Below, piece after piece: positions 42,694-51,957 of a stretch of DNA of 64,000 nt (its first letter is position 1; the number at the start of each line of letters is the position of its first letter). Position numbers and translations under genes: made by a program. The stretch is from positions 1 through 64,000 of the forward strand of contig JAZRVO010000027.1 in the NCBI GenBank assembly GCA_045599185.1, written 5' to 3'. The stretch is from UBA1240 sp045599185 (lineage in GTDB: Bacteria; Spirochaetota; Spirochaetia; Treponematales; Treponemataceae). A model generated the notes under the pieces. That model saw only the letters and a program-made list of their open reading frames with translations, searched no databases and was not told the DNA's origin.

Positions 42694-44330
42694 TGGTTCT
42701 GTTCGTTCTCCGTCATCATAGAAAAAATAAGGTCTTGCAGTCCTGAACTTTGCCTTTCGCTAGAAGCCGTGTTCTGGTTTTGTGTCTGGCTCTGGGTGTT
42801 CTGCACCAAAAGTTCCTGCATTGAAAGTTCCAAATTGATTTTTGCGTTCAGGTTCGTGCCGTCAATTAAAAGTGCCTGTTTAAAGTTTTCTGCCGCCTTT
42901 TCAAATTCCGCATTCTGGTAGGCAATTATGCCCTGATTATAAAAAGACCCGAATTGCAGGCTGGCACTGGCTTCTCCGTTAAGCCGGTTAAAGCGGTTAA
43001 CGGCTGCAGCGGATTCATTCTGCATTAAATAAGTTGCCGCTAGCCCGAAATTTGCATAGTTTTCTCCGTTTGCGTCGCCGTTTTTGGCTGCAGTCTGCTG
43101 GGCGTCCAAAAAACTTGCGGCGGCTTCCGTGTAGTCGCTGCGCTGCCAGCAAAGCACGCCGTTAAAAACCTGGCCTAAAACCTGCGTTTTTGGCGTGCAC
43201 GACGTAAACAAAACTGAAAAAAGCAGAAGACCCAAAGTATTTTTCGCTTTTTTGCCGGAAGAAAAATGCAGGTTGCTTGCGGCGTAGCCAAAAACAAAAA
43301 ACAGCAGTGCCATAAAAGCGAAAAATCCGTACCTCGGCACAGGCTGGTTCTGGTAAACCGTAAAATTTTCTTCAGCAAAGGCATCGGCGGCTGTTTTTGC
43401 CGTGCCTGCAAATAAATTGTTTACGTTCTGTTTGGGCTTAATATGGTTAAGCACCTTAAATGCAGAACCGGCTTCCTGCGCGTTTATATATGTAATTTTG
43501 CAGAAATTTTCGGTGCTGGCGTTAAGGCTTTTAAAAATTGCTGAATTTTTGCCAAAATCCTTTACGGTTTCTTCAAGTTTTTCTTCTCGCAAGGCAGTTT
43601 TTGCCGTTCGTTCGTTGTCGCCGGTTACAATTTCAGTTTCTTCTGTTTTGCCAAACCCCAAAATTATAACGCTTGTGCCTGCGTCGTAGGCCTGCTGCAA
43701 TGCGTTTTTAAGGCTGTTCAGAGTTTCGTCGCCGTCGGTAAACAGAAGGATTGTATGGTTCTTGCTGCTGCCGGCCGGAAAATTCTGCAAGGCGCACTGC
43801 ACGCCGGCGGCTAAGTCTGTACCCGGTGCAGAAAGCAGACCCGGCGAAAGGCTTGCCAGCAGGCTTTCGATAAGACCAAAATCTTCTGTTAGCGGAACTG
43901 CCAAAACACCGCTGCCTTTTGCCAGCACTGCCGAAATCGTGCTTCCTTCAAGACGTTTTAAAAGTTCGGCTGCGTAAAGGCCTGCCGAACCAAGGCGCGT
44001 GCTGCCGCCGGGCATGTCTTTGGCAAGCATGCTGTAGGAAATATCGAAAACAAAGCAGACTGCGCTGCCGTTTTTCTGCACGCTCACTTTTTTGCTGCCC
44101 CAGCTTGGCCCTGCGGCGGCAATTACTAAAAATGCAAAGCCCAGTGCCCAAAACAAAAGGCGCAGAACAAAGCGTTTTTGCAGTTTTACGGCAAAGCTTT
44201 GGGTTTTGCCAAAGCTTTTGTTTTCGGCAAAAAGGCCAATAAACTGCTTAAAACGAAAAATTACAAAAATTGCCGCAATCGGAATGAGGCACAGGGCGTA
44301 TAAAACGTAAGGATTTTCAAATTTAATCAT
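42648..44330 (-). CDS. batB: BatB/BatC-like VWA and TPR membrane protein
   Basis: This 560-residue protein has an N-terminal membrane pair (about 5-25, 57-75), then a von Willebrand A domain (about 90-310) with the MIDAS-type DISYS motif (DxSxS) and a MPGGS region. A membrane helix follows (about 330-350), and a C-terminal TPR region (about 385-500) has YTEAAASFLDAQQTAA and AEFEKAAENFKQALLI. BatB and BatC are separate proteins in many bacteria, so this is a natural fusion. It starts 3 bp after batA with GGAA upstream. It probably assembles at the inner membrane with BatA. Confidence 0.88.
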   Translation of the reverse strand: MIKFENPYVLYALCLIPIAAIFVIFRFKQFIGLFAENKSFGKTQSFAVKLQKRFVLRLLFWALGFAFLVIAAAGPSWGSKKVSVQKNGSAVCFVFDISYSMLAKDMPGGSTRLGSAGLYAAELLKRLEGSTISAVLAKGSGVLAVPLTEDFGLIESLLASLSPGLLSAPGTDLAAGVQCALQNFPAGSSKNHTILLFTDGDETLNSLKNALQQAYDAGTSVIILGFGKTEETEIVTGDNERTAKTALREEKLEETVKDFGKNSAIFKSLNASTENFCKITYINAQEAGSAFKVLNHIKPKQNVNNLFAGTAKTAADAFAEENFTVYQNQPVPRYGFFAFMALLFFVFGYAASNLHFSSGKKAKNTLGLLLFSVLFTSCTPKTQVLGQVFNGVLCWQRSDYTEAAASFLDAQQTAAKNGDANGENYANFGLAATYLMQNESAAAVNRFNRLNGEASASLQFGSFYNQGIIAYQNAEFEKAAENFKQALLIDGTNLNAKINLELSMQELLVQNTQSQTQNQNTASSERQSSGLQDLIFSMMTENEQNQWKSQQQENSDILDY

Positions 44331-44333
44331 TTT

Positions 44334-45332
44334 TCAAATTTCCTTCAGGTACAGGCGGCGCAAAAGCCAGCACAAACAGAAAAGTGCAATGGCGCAAAGC
44401 AGAAAATAGGAATAAAGAGGCCTGCTTATGTTTTCTATGCGGTAAGTTTGCTGAACGTTCTGTTCGGCGGCAACATTTTTTAGCACGCTGGCCAGCAGCA
44501 CCGTGTTTTCGGCAGAAAAATATGCGCCGCCGCCAGCAACGGCAAGCTTAAAAAGCTGGTTTTCGTCAAAATCCGAATCCAGAAAGCCGTTTATGTTCTT
44601 TCCGGTTTTTGGGTCTACATATTCAACCTGCACCTTGCCGCGTGTGCCAATGCCCAGCACGTAAAGCGCAATTGAATTCTGCTTTGCAAGGCTTGCGGCT
44701 GTTTGGGGATGAATTGAACCTGCGTTGTTTTCTCCATCGGTGATGAGGACGATGCATTTTTTAGGTGCTTTTGAACTTGTGCAGTGTACCAGTGCCGTGG
44801 CAAGGCCTGTACCAATTGCCGTACCGTCGCCTAATTCACCAATTTGCAGGCTGTTAAGGCGGCTTAAAAAATAGTTCTGGTCAAGGGTAACGGGCACAAT
44901 CAGCGCGGCTTCCTGCGCCATTGCAACCAGTCCAAAACTTGCACCCTGCACCTGACTGGTAAACTGTTCAATGCACTGCTTGGCCGCGTCCAAACGGTGG
45001 CCGCCCTGCATGTCCTTTGCCGCCATTGAAGGGCTTGTGTCCAGCACAAAAATAATTTCTGCGCCCTTGGACGTAAAAACTTTTTTCTGCGTGGCTAAAA
45101 CCGGTTTTGTTAATGCTGCAATAAGGCAAAACAAGGCCAAAACGCCGCAGCTTTTGCTGATAATTTCTATAAAACTGCTGAATCTTGCCTTATATTCAAA
45201 GGGTTTTCCGTTCCAGTCTGCAAGAATAAGCGGCAGGCTTGGTTTTTGCAGCAAACCTGCCCGGTGCAAAATGAATTTAAGAGGAAAAATTAAAAGAAGA
45301 AAGAGAGCCGGTAAATTGTCAAATCGTAACAT
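44334..45332 (-). CDS. batA: BatA-like VWA-domain membrane protein
   Basis: This 332-residue protein starts at MLRFDNLPALF, 14 bp inside the preceding gene, with GAGG upstream. It has membrane helices near both ends (about 5-25, 55-75, 305-325) and a VWA domain (about 85-290) with an intact MIDAS motif (DTSPS in LDTSPSMAAKDMQGG) and VLITDGENNAGSI. BatA-type proteins bind partners through the metal site and act with a MoxR ATPase in envelope stress resistance and protein-complex maturation. Confidence 0.9.
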   Translation of the reverse strand: MLRFDNLPALFLLLIFPLKFILHRAGLLQKPSLPLILADWNGKPFEYKARFSSFIEIISKSCGVLALFCLIAALTKPVLATQKKVFTSKGAEIIFVLDTSPSMAAKDMQGGHRLDAAKQCIEQFTSQVQGASFGLVAMAQEAALIVPVTLDQNYFLSRLNSLQIGELGDGTAIGTGLATALVHCTSSKAPKKCIVLITDGENNAGSIHPQTAASLAKQNSIALYVLGIGTRGKVQVEYVDPKTGKNINGFLDSDFDENQLFKLAVAGGGAYFSAENTVLLASVLKNVAAEQNVQQTYRIENISRPLYSYFLLCAIALFCLCWLLRRLYLKEI

Positions 45333-46188
45333 TTTCAGCCTCGTTTTCCAGAATATTAAGGGCAGCGGCAAGCTTTAAGCCCAAATCCCTGTTTTCGCCT
45401 TCCTTAAGGTGCGCATTCTGGCCCTGTGCAAAGCGAATCTGGTCGCAGCGTTTTAAAACCGGAAGGAAATCTGCAATGCTTTGCCTGTAAAAATCGCCAA
45501 AGTTGCAGGTTAAAAGCTGGGGAATTTCAAAAGTGGCGGCGCTGCAAAAAGGCAGGTTAAAACGTTTCTGCAAGTAAACCCTGAAAGCGTTTACCAGTTT
45601 TGTAGTTCCTTCTGCCGGATTTGCGTATTTGCCTTTTGTAAAAATGCGGATTTGTTTAATCATTCTGCGGTAATTTTTGGAACGGCGCAAATTTGAACTA
45701 AGGCTTTCTGCAAAGTGCCTTATTTTTTTTAAGCGCAAAAGCAGAAAGGTAAAAATGGCAAATACCGCCAGAACTGACGCTACGCCTGCATAAATAAGGT
45801 AGCTTGTGCCGGGTATAAGTTTGGGCGGTGCAGGCGGTGCAAGCTGGGTCGCGTTTGTTTCCTGTGCAACGCTGCGTATAAAAACCGGCGGTATTGCGGC
45901 TAAAAGCGAAGAATCGGCGTCATTTCCAAATTCAATGGTTCCTAAATCCAGTTCTCCGGCTTTCCACGGTATAAAATCAATTGAAATTGCGGCGTTACCG
46001 TTTGCATTTTCAAAATGCAGCTGCTTAATGGTAAAAAACGGCGAAGTGTTCAGGTTTTTTACGGCTTCGTCACTTTCTGCAAAATCGCAGGCAAAGTTTT
46101 CCATTTCGGCAGGAGACGTAAACCTGAAAACAAGCCGGGCATTTTCGCCAACGGTAACATTTTGCGGCGTTAAACTAAATGCGCTCAT
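45319..46188 (-). CDS. Single-pass membrane protein of the Bat operon (unassigned, BatD-like domain)
   Basis: This 289-residue protein has no N-terminal signal sequence. Residues about 1-125 are a beta-rich domain (LTPQNVTVGENARLVFRF) resembling the N-terminal repeats of BatD. A single helix lies at about 136-158 (YLIYAGVASVLAVFAIFTF), and a basic cytoplasmic region follows (about 160-289). Without a signal the first domain would need N-out insertion. Start and stop are linked: its ATG overlaps the DUF58 stop by one base (TGATG), and it overlaps batA by 14 bp. Function is inferred only from position. Confidence 0.75.
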   Translation of the reverse strand: MSAFSLTPQNVTVGENARLVFRFTSPAEMENFACDFAESDEAVKNLNTSPFFTIKQLHFENANGNAAISIDFIPWKAGELDLGTIEFGNDADSSLLAAIPPVFIRSVAQETNATQLAPPAPPKLIPGTSYLIYAGVASVLAVFAIFTFLLLRLKKIRHFAESLSSNLRRSKNYRRMIKQIRIFTKGKYANPAEGTTKLVNAFRVYLQKRFNLPFCSAATFEIPQLLTCNFGDFYRQSIADFLPVLKRCDQIRFAQGQNAHLKEGENRDLGLKLAAALNILENEAENVTI

Positions 46189-47102
46189 CAGCGTTTTTCC
46201 TTTGCGCTAAAAAAACGTTCCAAAACCTGTGCCGGGTCGTCTTTGGTGCTTAAGTTTACGGAAAAAATGCCGCGCTTGGCGCACATGCTGGCAAATCTTT
46301 CGCTGCGGTCTTTTCCGTTTTTTTTCCATTCGCGCAAAAACGCATTTGAAAAAAGCGGAAAATTGCGCCTGATTTTTGTTTCCGGGTCTTCAAATGAAAA
46401 ATGACCGGCTTTCGGCAGTTCGGTATCGCTTGGGTCGGTAATGCGCAGTGCCAGCACGTCGTGTTTGGCGGCCAGATGTGCAAGGTGCTGTTCGTAGCCG
46501 GTTGCCCTAAAATCCGAAATTATTACAACCAGCGAACGGTTTTTTAAAAGGCTGTATGCGCCCTGCAATGCACCGGCAAGGGCTGTTCCCTTTGTCTGCC
46601 TTTGCTGGCTGTTGTCCAGCTGCTGCAAAAGCGTCATCAGCTGCATTTGTCCGGCCTTCGGGCTGGAAGAAAAAGTGATTTCGCCGTCAAAAATTGCCAT
46701 GCCCAAAGGGCTGTTTATCTGGTTTGCTGCAAACGCCAGCAGTGCGGCGGCTTCTTTTGCCGTTTCAAAACGGTTTCTGCTTAAAAAGCCTGTCTGCATG
46801 GATTCAGAATTGTCCACCAGCAGAAAAACTACAAGTTCGCGGTTTTCTTCAAAAAGCTTTACGTAGGGTTTTCCCATGCGCGCGGTTACGTTCCAGTCAA
46901 TTGAACGTATGTCGTCGCCGGGCAAATAGTCCCTTACGCCGGTAAATTCAATACCGTGGCCTTTAAACATAGAGCGGAAAGACCCTGAACGCATTCCTTC
47001 TGCAATTGAAAAAGCAGAAAGTTTTAGGCGGCTGGCACGCTGAACAAGGTTTTTGTAAGTGTCGGGTATTTGTGCGCTGTGCGCATTTTGGGCAATTTGC
47101 AT
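46188..47102 (-). CDS. DUF58 domain protein
   Basis: This 304-residue protein has the DUF58 signature FKGHGIEFTGVRDYLPGDDIRSIDWNVTARMGKPYVKLFEENRE, here cut to the visible blocks GVRDYLPGDD and IDWNVTARMG. A VWA-like part follows, with VFLLVDNSESMQ and VVIISDF. It lacks a signal sequence and membrane helices, so it is cytoplasmic. DUF58 proteins are regular partners of MoxR AAA+ ATPases. Its ATG comes 5 bp after the moxR stop with no separate site, so it is probably translationally coupled. Confidence 0.92.
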   Translation of the reverse strand: MQIAQNAHSAQIPDTYKNLVQRASRLKLSAFSIAEGMRSGSFRSMFKGHGIEFTGVRDYLPGDDIRSIDWNVTARMGKPYVKLFEENRELVVFLLVDNSESMQTGFLSRNRFETAKEAAALLAFAANQINSPLGMAIFDGEITFSSSPKAGQMQLMTLLQQLDNSQQRQTKGTALAGALQGAYSLLKNRSLVVIISDFRATGYEQHLAHLAAKHDVLALRITDPSDTELPKAGHFSFEDPETKIRRNFPLFSNAFLREWKKNGKDRSERFASMCAKRGIFSVNLSTKDDPAQVLERFFSAKEKR

Positions 47103-47107
47103 AACAA

Positions 47108-48115
47108 TTACGGCACTGGCAAAAGTGAAAGAATTTTTGCAATTATGTCATCGGCATTCAGTCCGTCGGCTGCTGCTTCGTAGGAAAGTACAAGCCGGTG
47201 ACGCAGAACGGCCGGTGCAAGTTTCTTTACGTCGTCCGGCAAAACGTAGGAACGTCCGTCGAACATGGCGTTTACTTTTGCACATTTTTGCAGGGCAATG
47301 CCTGCACGCGGTGACGCACCAAACGTAATGTAGCGCAGAATGTCGTTGCGGCTGCTGCGGCCTTTGCCTGTTTCGGCGGTGGCAACATTCTGGCGCGTTA
47401 CGTTAAGAATTGAAACTATGTACTGAACGATTTTTTCGTCGCATTCTACCACTGGCAGGGCGGCCTTTAATTCTTCTAGTAATGCAGGGTTAAAAACCTG
47501 GTTTACCGGCAGGCTGTTTATTTCGCCTGCGGTGCTGCTGCGCTTTATAATTTCGGCTTCTTCCTGCGGCGTGGGGTATTTAACCAGCAGTTTTAAAAGA
47601 AAGCGGTCAAGCTCAGCTTCAGGCAGGCTGTAAGTGCCTTCCTGTTCAATGGGGTTTTGGGTTGCAAGAACAAAAAAAGGTTTTGGAAGCGGATAGGTTT
47701 TTTCTCCAATGGTAACCTGTTTTTCGGCCATTGCTTCTAGCAGCGCAGACTGAACTTTTGCCGGTGCGCGGTTAATTTCGTCTGCAAGAACAAGGTTTGC
47801 AAAAACCGGCCCGCGGCGCACTGCAAAAGTGCCTTTCGCCTGTTCATAAACCAGCGTACCGCTAACGTCTGCCGGCAAAAGGTCCGGCGTAAACTGAATG
47901 CGCTTAAAATCGAGGGCTGACATGTCGGCAAAGGTTTTTACTGCCAGTGTTTTTGCCAAACCCGGCACGCCTTCCAGCAGAACGTGACCGCCTGCAATCA
48001 TCGCCATCAGAATGCCGTCAATAATTTCAGTCTGGCCGATTACGCGCTTGGCGGCTTCGGCACGGCAGGCTTCTACCGTTTGCCGGCATTTTTCAAAAAT
48101 ATCAGAATTATCCAA
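47108..48115 (-). CDS. moxR: MoxR-family AAA+ ATPase
   Basis: This 335-residue protein is taken to start at a TTG (MDNSDIFEKCR) because AGAGG lies 6 nt upstream and no ATG is nearby; the longer open frame has no site. Motifs: Walker A-like GGHVLLEGVPGLAKT, Walker B LVLADEINRAPAK and sensor 1 LATQNPIEQEGTYSLPEA. The C-terminal domain carries LVLSYEA. MoxR ATPases act as chaperones that load metals or mature protein complexes with VWA partners. It heads the moxR-DUF58-bat operon. Confidence 0.93.
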   Translation of the reverse strand: MDNSDIFEKCRQTVEACRAEAAKRVIGQTEIIDGILMAMIAGGHVLLEGVPGLAKTLAVKTFADMSALDFKRIQFTPDLLPADVSGTLVYEQAKGTFAVRRGPVFANLVLADEINRAPAKVQSALLEAMAEKQVTIGEKTYPLPKPFFVLATQNPIEQEGTYSLPEAELDRFLLKLLVKYPTPQEEAEIIKRSSTAGEINSLPVNQVFNPALLEELKAALPVVECDEKIVQYIVSILNVTRQNVATAETGKGRSSRNDILRYITFGASPRAGIALQKCAKVNAMFDGRSYVLPDDVKKLAPAVLRHRLVLSYEAAADGLNADDIIAKILSLLPVP

Positions 48116-48409
48116 AAAAAACCTCTTTGTGCTGTATTTTCTTCTATGATATAACGTGCAGAATTGCGGAACAAAAACCGTGCCGCCGGTAAACCGCACT
48201 GCAACTATACGCAACTGTGTGAATTTTACCAAAAATACTTAAAAGGTTCAATTTAGTGTTTTTTTGTCTGGCACCGCTGAACAGGCCTGCTTTGTGCAAA
48301 CTGACCGTAACCAGAATTTTGCGGTGATTTTTTTAATATTTTAAAGTTGGTAAAGGCTGGGGCAGAACGCATTTTGCTTGCGGCAAATATTTGAATTTCT
48401 GGCAACCGG
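48116..48409. other. Divergent intergenic region, moxR to aminotransferase
   Basis: About 300 bp between two divergent genes. Apart from the moxR ribosome binding site next to 48115 and the aminotransferase promoter at the right end, I see no repeat or gene. Confidence 0.4.
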
Positions 48410-48417
48410 TTGCAATA

Positions 48418-48446
48418 TTGCATAAAAATACAAAAATCTGTATTAT
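48418..48446 (+). promoter_or_regulatory. Candidate leaderless promoter for the aminotransferase
   Basis: TTGCAT (48418-48423), 17 bp, TATTAT (48441-48446). The predicted +1 falls at 48453-48454, the ATG itself. There is no Shine-Dalgarno sequence before either possible ATG (48448 or 48454). Confidence 0.6.
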
Positions 48447-48453
48447 TATGCAC

Positions 48454-49746
48454 ATGATTAACCCATTAGCACAAGAATTGAACAGCATTTTAGCTGAAAC
48501 TGTTCCAGGCAAAATGCTTTCTGACTTAGGTCAGCGCCTTTTTTTCCCAAAGGGGATTATTGCGCAAGGTGCAGAAGCAAAAAAGTTAGGGAAAACAGCA
48601 AATGCCACAATTGGCATGTCTGTTTTTAACGGTAAACCGGCTATTGTTCCGTCAGTACAGAAAGAGTTTACCACTCTCACATCAACAGAAGCCGTTGCAT
48701 ACGCACCGACTGCTGGTAATCCTGATTTCCGTAATTTCTGGAAAGAACAGATTATTGCAAAAAACCCTTCACTGAAGGATAAAACCTTTTCTCTTCCGGC
48801 TGTTGTACCGGGCTTAACCGCCGGTATTTCTTATCTTTCTGACCTTTTTCTGGCAGAAGGCGACAGTCTTTTGGCTGCAAACCCTTCGTGGGACAACTAC
48901 AGCCTGATTGTTGAAGCACGCCGCAACGCAACATTAAAATCGTTTACGCTTTTTACAAAAACCGGTTTTAACTGCGAAGCTTTTGAAAAAGCCGTTGCTG
49001 AAGAAGCAAAATGCGGCAAAATCCGCATTCTTTTGAACTTTCCTCAGAATCCTTCAGGCTATTCGCCAACCAAAACTGAACAGAAGGCAATTGTAGACAT
49101 TCTTAAAAAGTATGCCGACAAGGGCGCTTTAATCATGGTTTGGTGCGACGATGCATATTTCGGCTTGAACTACGAAGAAGACATTGCACCGGAATCTTTG
49201 TTTGCCGCCCTTTGCGATGCACACGAAAATATTTTTGCTGCAAAAATTGACGGACCTACAAAAGAAGATTTTGCATGGGGCTTGCGCACCGGCTTTTTAA
49301 CATTTGGTGGCAAGGGTTTTACCGCAGATCAGTACGATGCACTTAATAAAAAACTTATGGGTGTTATCCGTTCTTCTGTTTCATGCTGTTCAACACCGGC
49401 TCAGTCAATTATGCTTAAAGCTGCTGCAAACCCGGAATACGAAGCTGAAAAAATGGCATTCCGCAAAACACTTGCAAAACGCTACAAAATTGTCCGCGAT
49501 TTTGTTGATGCAAGAAAAGGCCACGCCGTTCTTGAAGCAATGCCATTTAACTCTGGTTACTTTATGAGTTTTGAATGTAAGGGTGTTAGTGCCGAAGCAC
49601 TGCGCCAGAGACTGCTTAACGAGTACGGAATTGGTACTGTTGCCATTGACGACGGCCACCTGCGCGTTGCTTTTTCAAGCCTTGACGAAGGTATTATTGA
49701 ACAGGTTTATGCTTCTATTTACAAAGCCGCCGAAGAATTGGCATAA
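48454..49746 (+). CDS. PLP-dependent aminotransferase, class I/II
   Basis: The 430-residue start at MINPLAQELN is preferred because the promoter predicts transcription from this ATG; a second ATG two codons upstream is possible. Motifs: NPSWDNY and LLNFPQNPSGYSPT (substrate loop), WCDDAYFGLNYE (cofactor ring) and the PLP lysine region FAAKIDGPTKEDFAWGLRTGF. LRVAFSSLDEG near the C-terminus holds the carboxylate-binding arginine. It transfers amino groups between amino and keto acids in the cytoplasm. The substrate is unknown. A solute-binding protein gene begins 6 bp after its stop. Confidence 0.92.
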   Translation: MINPLAQELNSILAETVPGKMLSDLGQRLFFPKGIIAQGAEAKKLGKTANATIGMSVFNGKPAIVPSVQKEFTTLTSTEAVAYAPTAGNPDFRNFWKEQIIAKNPSLKDKTFSLPAVVPGLTAGISYLSDLFLAEGDSLLAANPSWDNYSLIVEARRNATLKSFTLFTKTGFNCEAFEKAVAEEAKCGKIRILLNFPQNPSGYSPTKTEQKAIVDILKKYADKGALIMVWCDDAYFGLNYEEDIAPESLFAALCDAHENIFAAKIDGPTKEDFAWGLRTGFLTFGGKGFTADQYDALNKKLMGVIRSSVSCCSTPAQSIMLKAAANPEYEAEKMAFRKTLAKRYKIVRDFVDARKGHAVLEAMPFNSGYFMSFECKGVSAEALRQRLLNEYGIGTVAIDDGHLRVAFSSLDEGIIEQVYASIYKAAEELA

Positions 49747-49752
49747 TAGGGC

Positions 49753-51027
49753 ATGAGCTTAAAATTTCGTAAAATTTATATACCAATAATATGCCTGCCA
49801 TTAGTTCTGGCGGGCATATTGTTTTTTATTTACTCAAGCAAACCTTCCAAGCCCGTAGTAATCTGGACAGACCAGAGTATTCTTTTAAGCTACGCGGAAC
49901 TTTTTAATTCCAGTCAGGATACTTATAAAGTAATTGTTGAATATCGAGAAAGCTCGGTTGGTTCTTTCGCAAGTGCCGGTGAAAATTCGCCGGACATTGT
50001 AATTGGTCCGTGGCTTAAAAACGAAATGGTGCGCAAAAATTTTCTGCCCCTTGATTTTGTTTTCAGCGAAGAAAAACTTTCAAAAAAAGATTTTTATCCC
50101 CAGCTTCTGGAACTTGGAAACGTTAACGACCATCAGTACCTTTTGCCCGTAAGTTTCAATTTGCCGCTTCTGGCCTTTTCTGCCGGCAATGCAGACTACG
50201 TAAAAAGTGACTTTACCATTTCCCTAGAAGAAATTAAGGAAACTTCAAAAGCATTTAACAAAAAGAACAAGAAAGGCGCTTTTACTGCAATGGGTTTTGC
50301 CCCGGTTTGGGACAGCGACTTTGCCTATGTTGTTTCCAAGCTTTTTGGTGCGGACTACACCGAAAGTGACAACCTTTTCAGTTATAACGAACTGGTTTTG
50401 CAGGGCAGCATTGATTATCTGAAAGAATGGTCGGTTGACAACAATGGTTCGGTAGGGCAGGAAAGTGATTTTCAGTTTGCGAACCTTTGTTACCCGGTTT
50501 ACAAGCTGGTTAATTCTGACAAGTGCCTGTTTACTTACAGCAAAAGTGATGAACTTTTTACCCTGCCTCAGGACCTTTTGCAGAATGTGGATTTCCGGTG
50601 GATTGAAAAAAGCAACCGCATTGCCATGGCTGACAAGCTGATTTATCTGGGCATTCACCGCAAGACCAGAAACAGGGATGGCGCTGAAGCTTTTGTGCTT
50701 TGGCTTTGCAATGAAGAAAACCAGAAACAGCTTTTGGAACGCAGCGAAAAAATGAAAATGACTATCTGCACGTTTGGTATTGCAGGCGGTTTTTCGGCTG
50801 TTAAAAGCGTAAACGAAAAATATTTTCCTGTTTTCTATCCGCTTCTGTACGGGCATTTGCCAACCGCAGAATATTTGACGCCGCCAAACATTCTGCCAGC
50901 TGCCTGGGAAGACATTAAAAGCCAGGTTCTGGTGCCTTATCTTGCAGATTCGCTGAAACAGACTGAAAACATAGAAATACCAACGCTGGAACAGCGTGTT
51001 GCAGACTGGAAAAAGCAGAATTATTAG
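49753..51027 (+). CDS. Membrane-anchored extracellular solute-binding protein (family 1)
   Basis: This 424-residue protein has an N-terminal membrane helix (about 8-27, IPIICLPLVLAGILFFIY) with no clear lipobox, so it is probably anchored. The rest is a two-lobed binding protein fold, with PVVIWTDQSILLSYAELF at the start and later GDGAEAFVLWLCNEENQKQLL in the region typical of family 1 proteins. These bind sugars or other solutes for ABC import, but no permease or ATPase gene is adjacent. It lies 6 bp after the aminotransferase gene, with AGGG before the ATG. Confidence 0.82.
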   Translation: MSLKFRKIYIPIICLPLVLAGILFFIYSSKPSKPVVIWTDQSILLSYAELFNSSQDTYKVIVEYRESSVGSFASAGENSPDIVIGPWLKNEMVRKNFLPLDFVFSEEKLSKKDFYPQLLELGNVNDHQYLLPVSFNLPLLAFSAGNADYVKSDFTISLEEIKETSKAFNKKNKKGAFTAMGFAPVWDSDFAYVVSKLFGADYTESDNLFSYNELVLQGSIDYLKEWSVDNNGSVGQESDFQFANLCYPVYKLVNSDKCLFTYSKSDELFTLPQDLLQNVDFRWIEKSNRIAMADKLIYLGIHRKTRNRDGAEAFVLWLCNEENQKQLLERSEKMKMTICTFGIAGGFSAVKSVNEKYFPVFYPLLYGHLPTAEYLTPPNILPAAWEDIKSQVLVPYLADSLKQTENIEIPTLEQRVADWKKQNY

Positions 51028-51084
51028 TTCCGTTCAGTTTGCAAGTTTGCCGCAAATTGAATTTTATATGTTAAACGAATTTAT

Positions 51085-51143
51085 AAAACGCCTGACTTTC
51101 TGCCGGTTCAAATTCTTACCTTCAACAAGTCAGGCGTTTTTTT
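51085..51143 (+). terminator. Terminator after the solute-binding protein gene
   Basis: AAAACGCCTGACTT pairs with AAGTCAGGCGTTTTTTT across a 28-nt loop, 57 bp past the stop. Confidence 0.8.
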
Positions 51144-51198
51144 GTTTTCAGTTTTTTTTGAAAAACTCAAAACTTGGGGTTAAAAAAGCAAAGTCCGT

Positions 51199-51957
51199 TT
51201 ATGCGCCGATTAATACGCCGGTGTTGCCGTGCAGCGCAATGCGTATTATTCCGCACGCAACAAGATGCAGCGGATAGTAAACGTAGAAAAACCATTTCAT
51301 GCCTTTCCACTTGCCGCGCTGGCCGTTGTAATTTGCCATAAGCGGCCAAACCAGTATTACGCCCAGCTGAACGATTCCGTAAACTTTATCAATAAACAGA
51401 AAATAAACGATTGCATAAAGCAGGACCCATTTCATCATGTTGAAAACCTGCTTGTTCAAATTGCCGCGGTTGAAGTAAATGTCCAGTATTGCAAGAATGG
51501 CAATGCTGCTCCAGTCGGCACAAAAGGCCAGAATTGCACCGCACCAGACGATGACCGCAGCCTGCCAGTGTTTAAGTGCAAAGCGGCGCTTGTCTGTTAA
51601 GGCAAGCACAATTACGCCGATAAAAAGCGCCCATATTACGCTGGTCTGGTTAAAAACCGTAGTTTTAAAAGGCACGAATGGAATGCCGAACGCGAAATTG
51701 TACGCAAAGTGGGAAATTACTGCAAAAATTCCCAGACGAAGAATATATGCCTTTAGGTTTTTGGTGTAATAATAGCCTTCGGCCACCATAAACCAGAATG
51801 TCGGTGCCGCGATGCGTCCTATTACGTGCAGGCAAATTATCCACCATGTTTTGGGAAAATTTGGAAAAATTACGCAGATTAAGTGGTCTAAAGTCATTGC
51901 GGCAATAGCAATAAGTTTCAGCTGGTTGCCGTTTAAGCCTTTCTTTTCGTTTGTCAT
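51199..51957 (-). CDS. TraX family membrane protein (second of two)
   Basis: This 252-residue membrane protein has seven or eight hydrophobic segments. KLIAIAAMTLDHLICVIFPNFP and HVIGRIAAPTFWFMVAEGYYYTKN match the TraX family and the paralogue at 21189-21926. Unlike that gene it has a strong GGAGG ribosome binding site. There are no conjugation genes nearby. TraX acetylates F-pilin in the type case, but most family members have no known role; acyltransfer to a surface molecule is a reasonable guess. Confidence 0.88.
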   Translation of the reverse strand: MTNEKKGLNGNQLKLIAIAAMTLDHLICVIFPNFPKTWWIICLHVIGRIAAPTFWFMVAEGYYYTKNLKAYILRLGIFAVISHFAYNFAFGIPFVPFKTTVFNQTSVIWALFIGVIVLALTDKRRFALKHWQAAVIVWCGAILAFCADWSSIAILAILDIYFNRGNLNKQVFNMMKWVLLYAIVYFLFIDKVYGIVQLGVILVWPLMANYNGQRGKWKGMKWFFYVYYPLHLVACGIIRIALHGNTGVLIGA

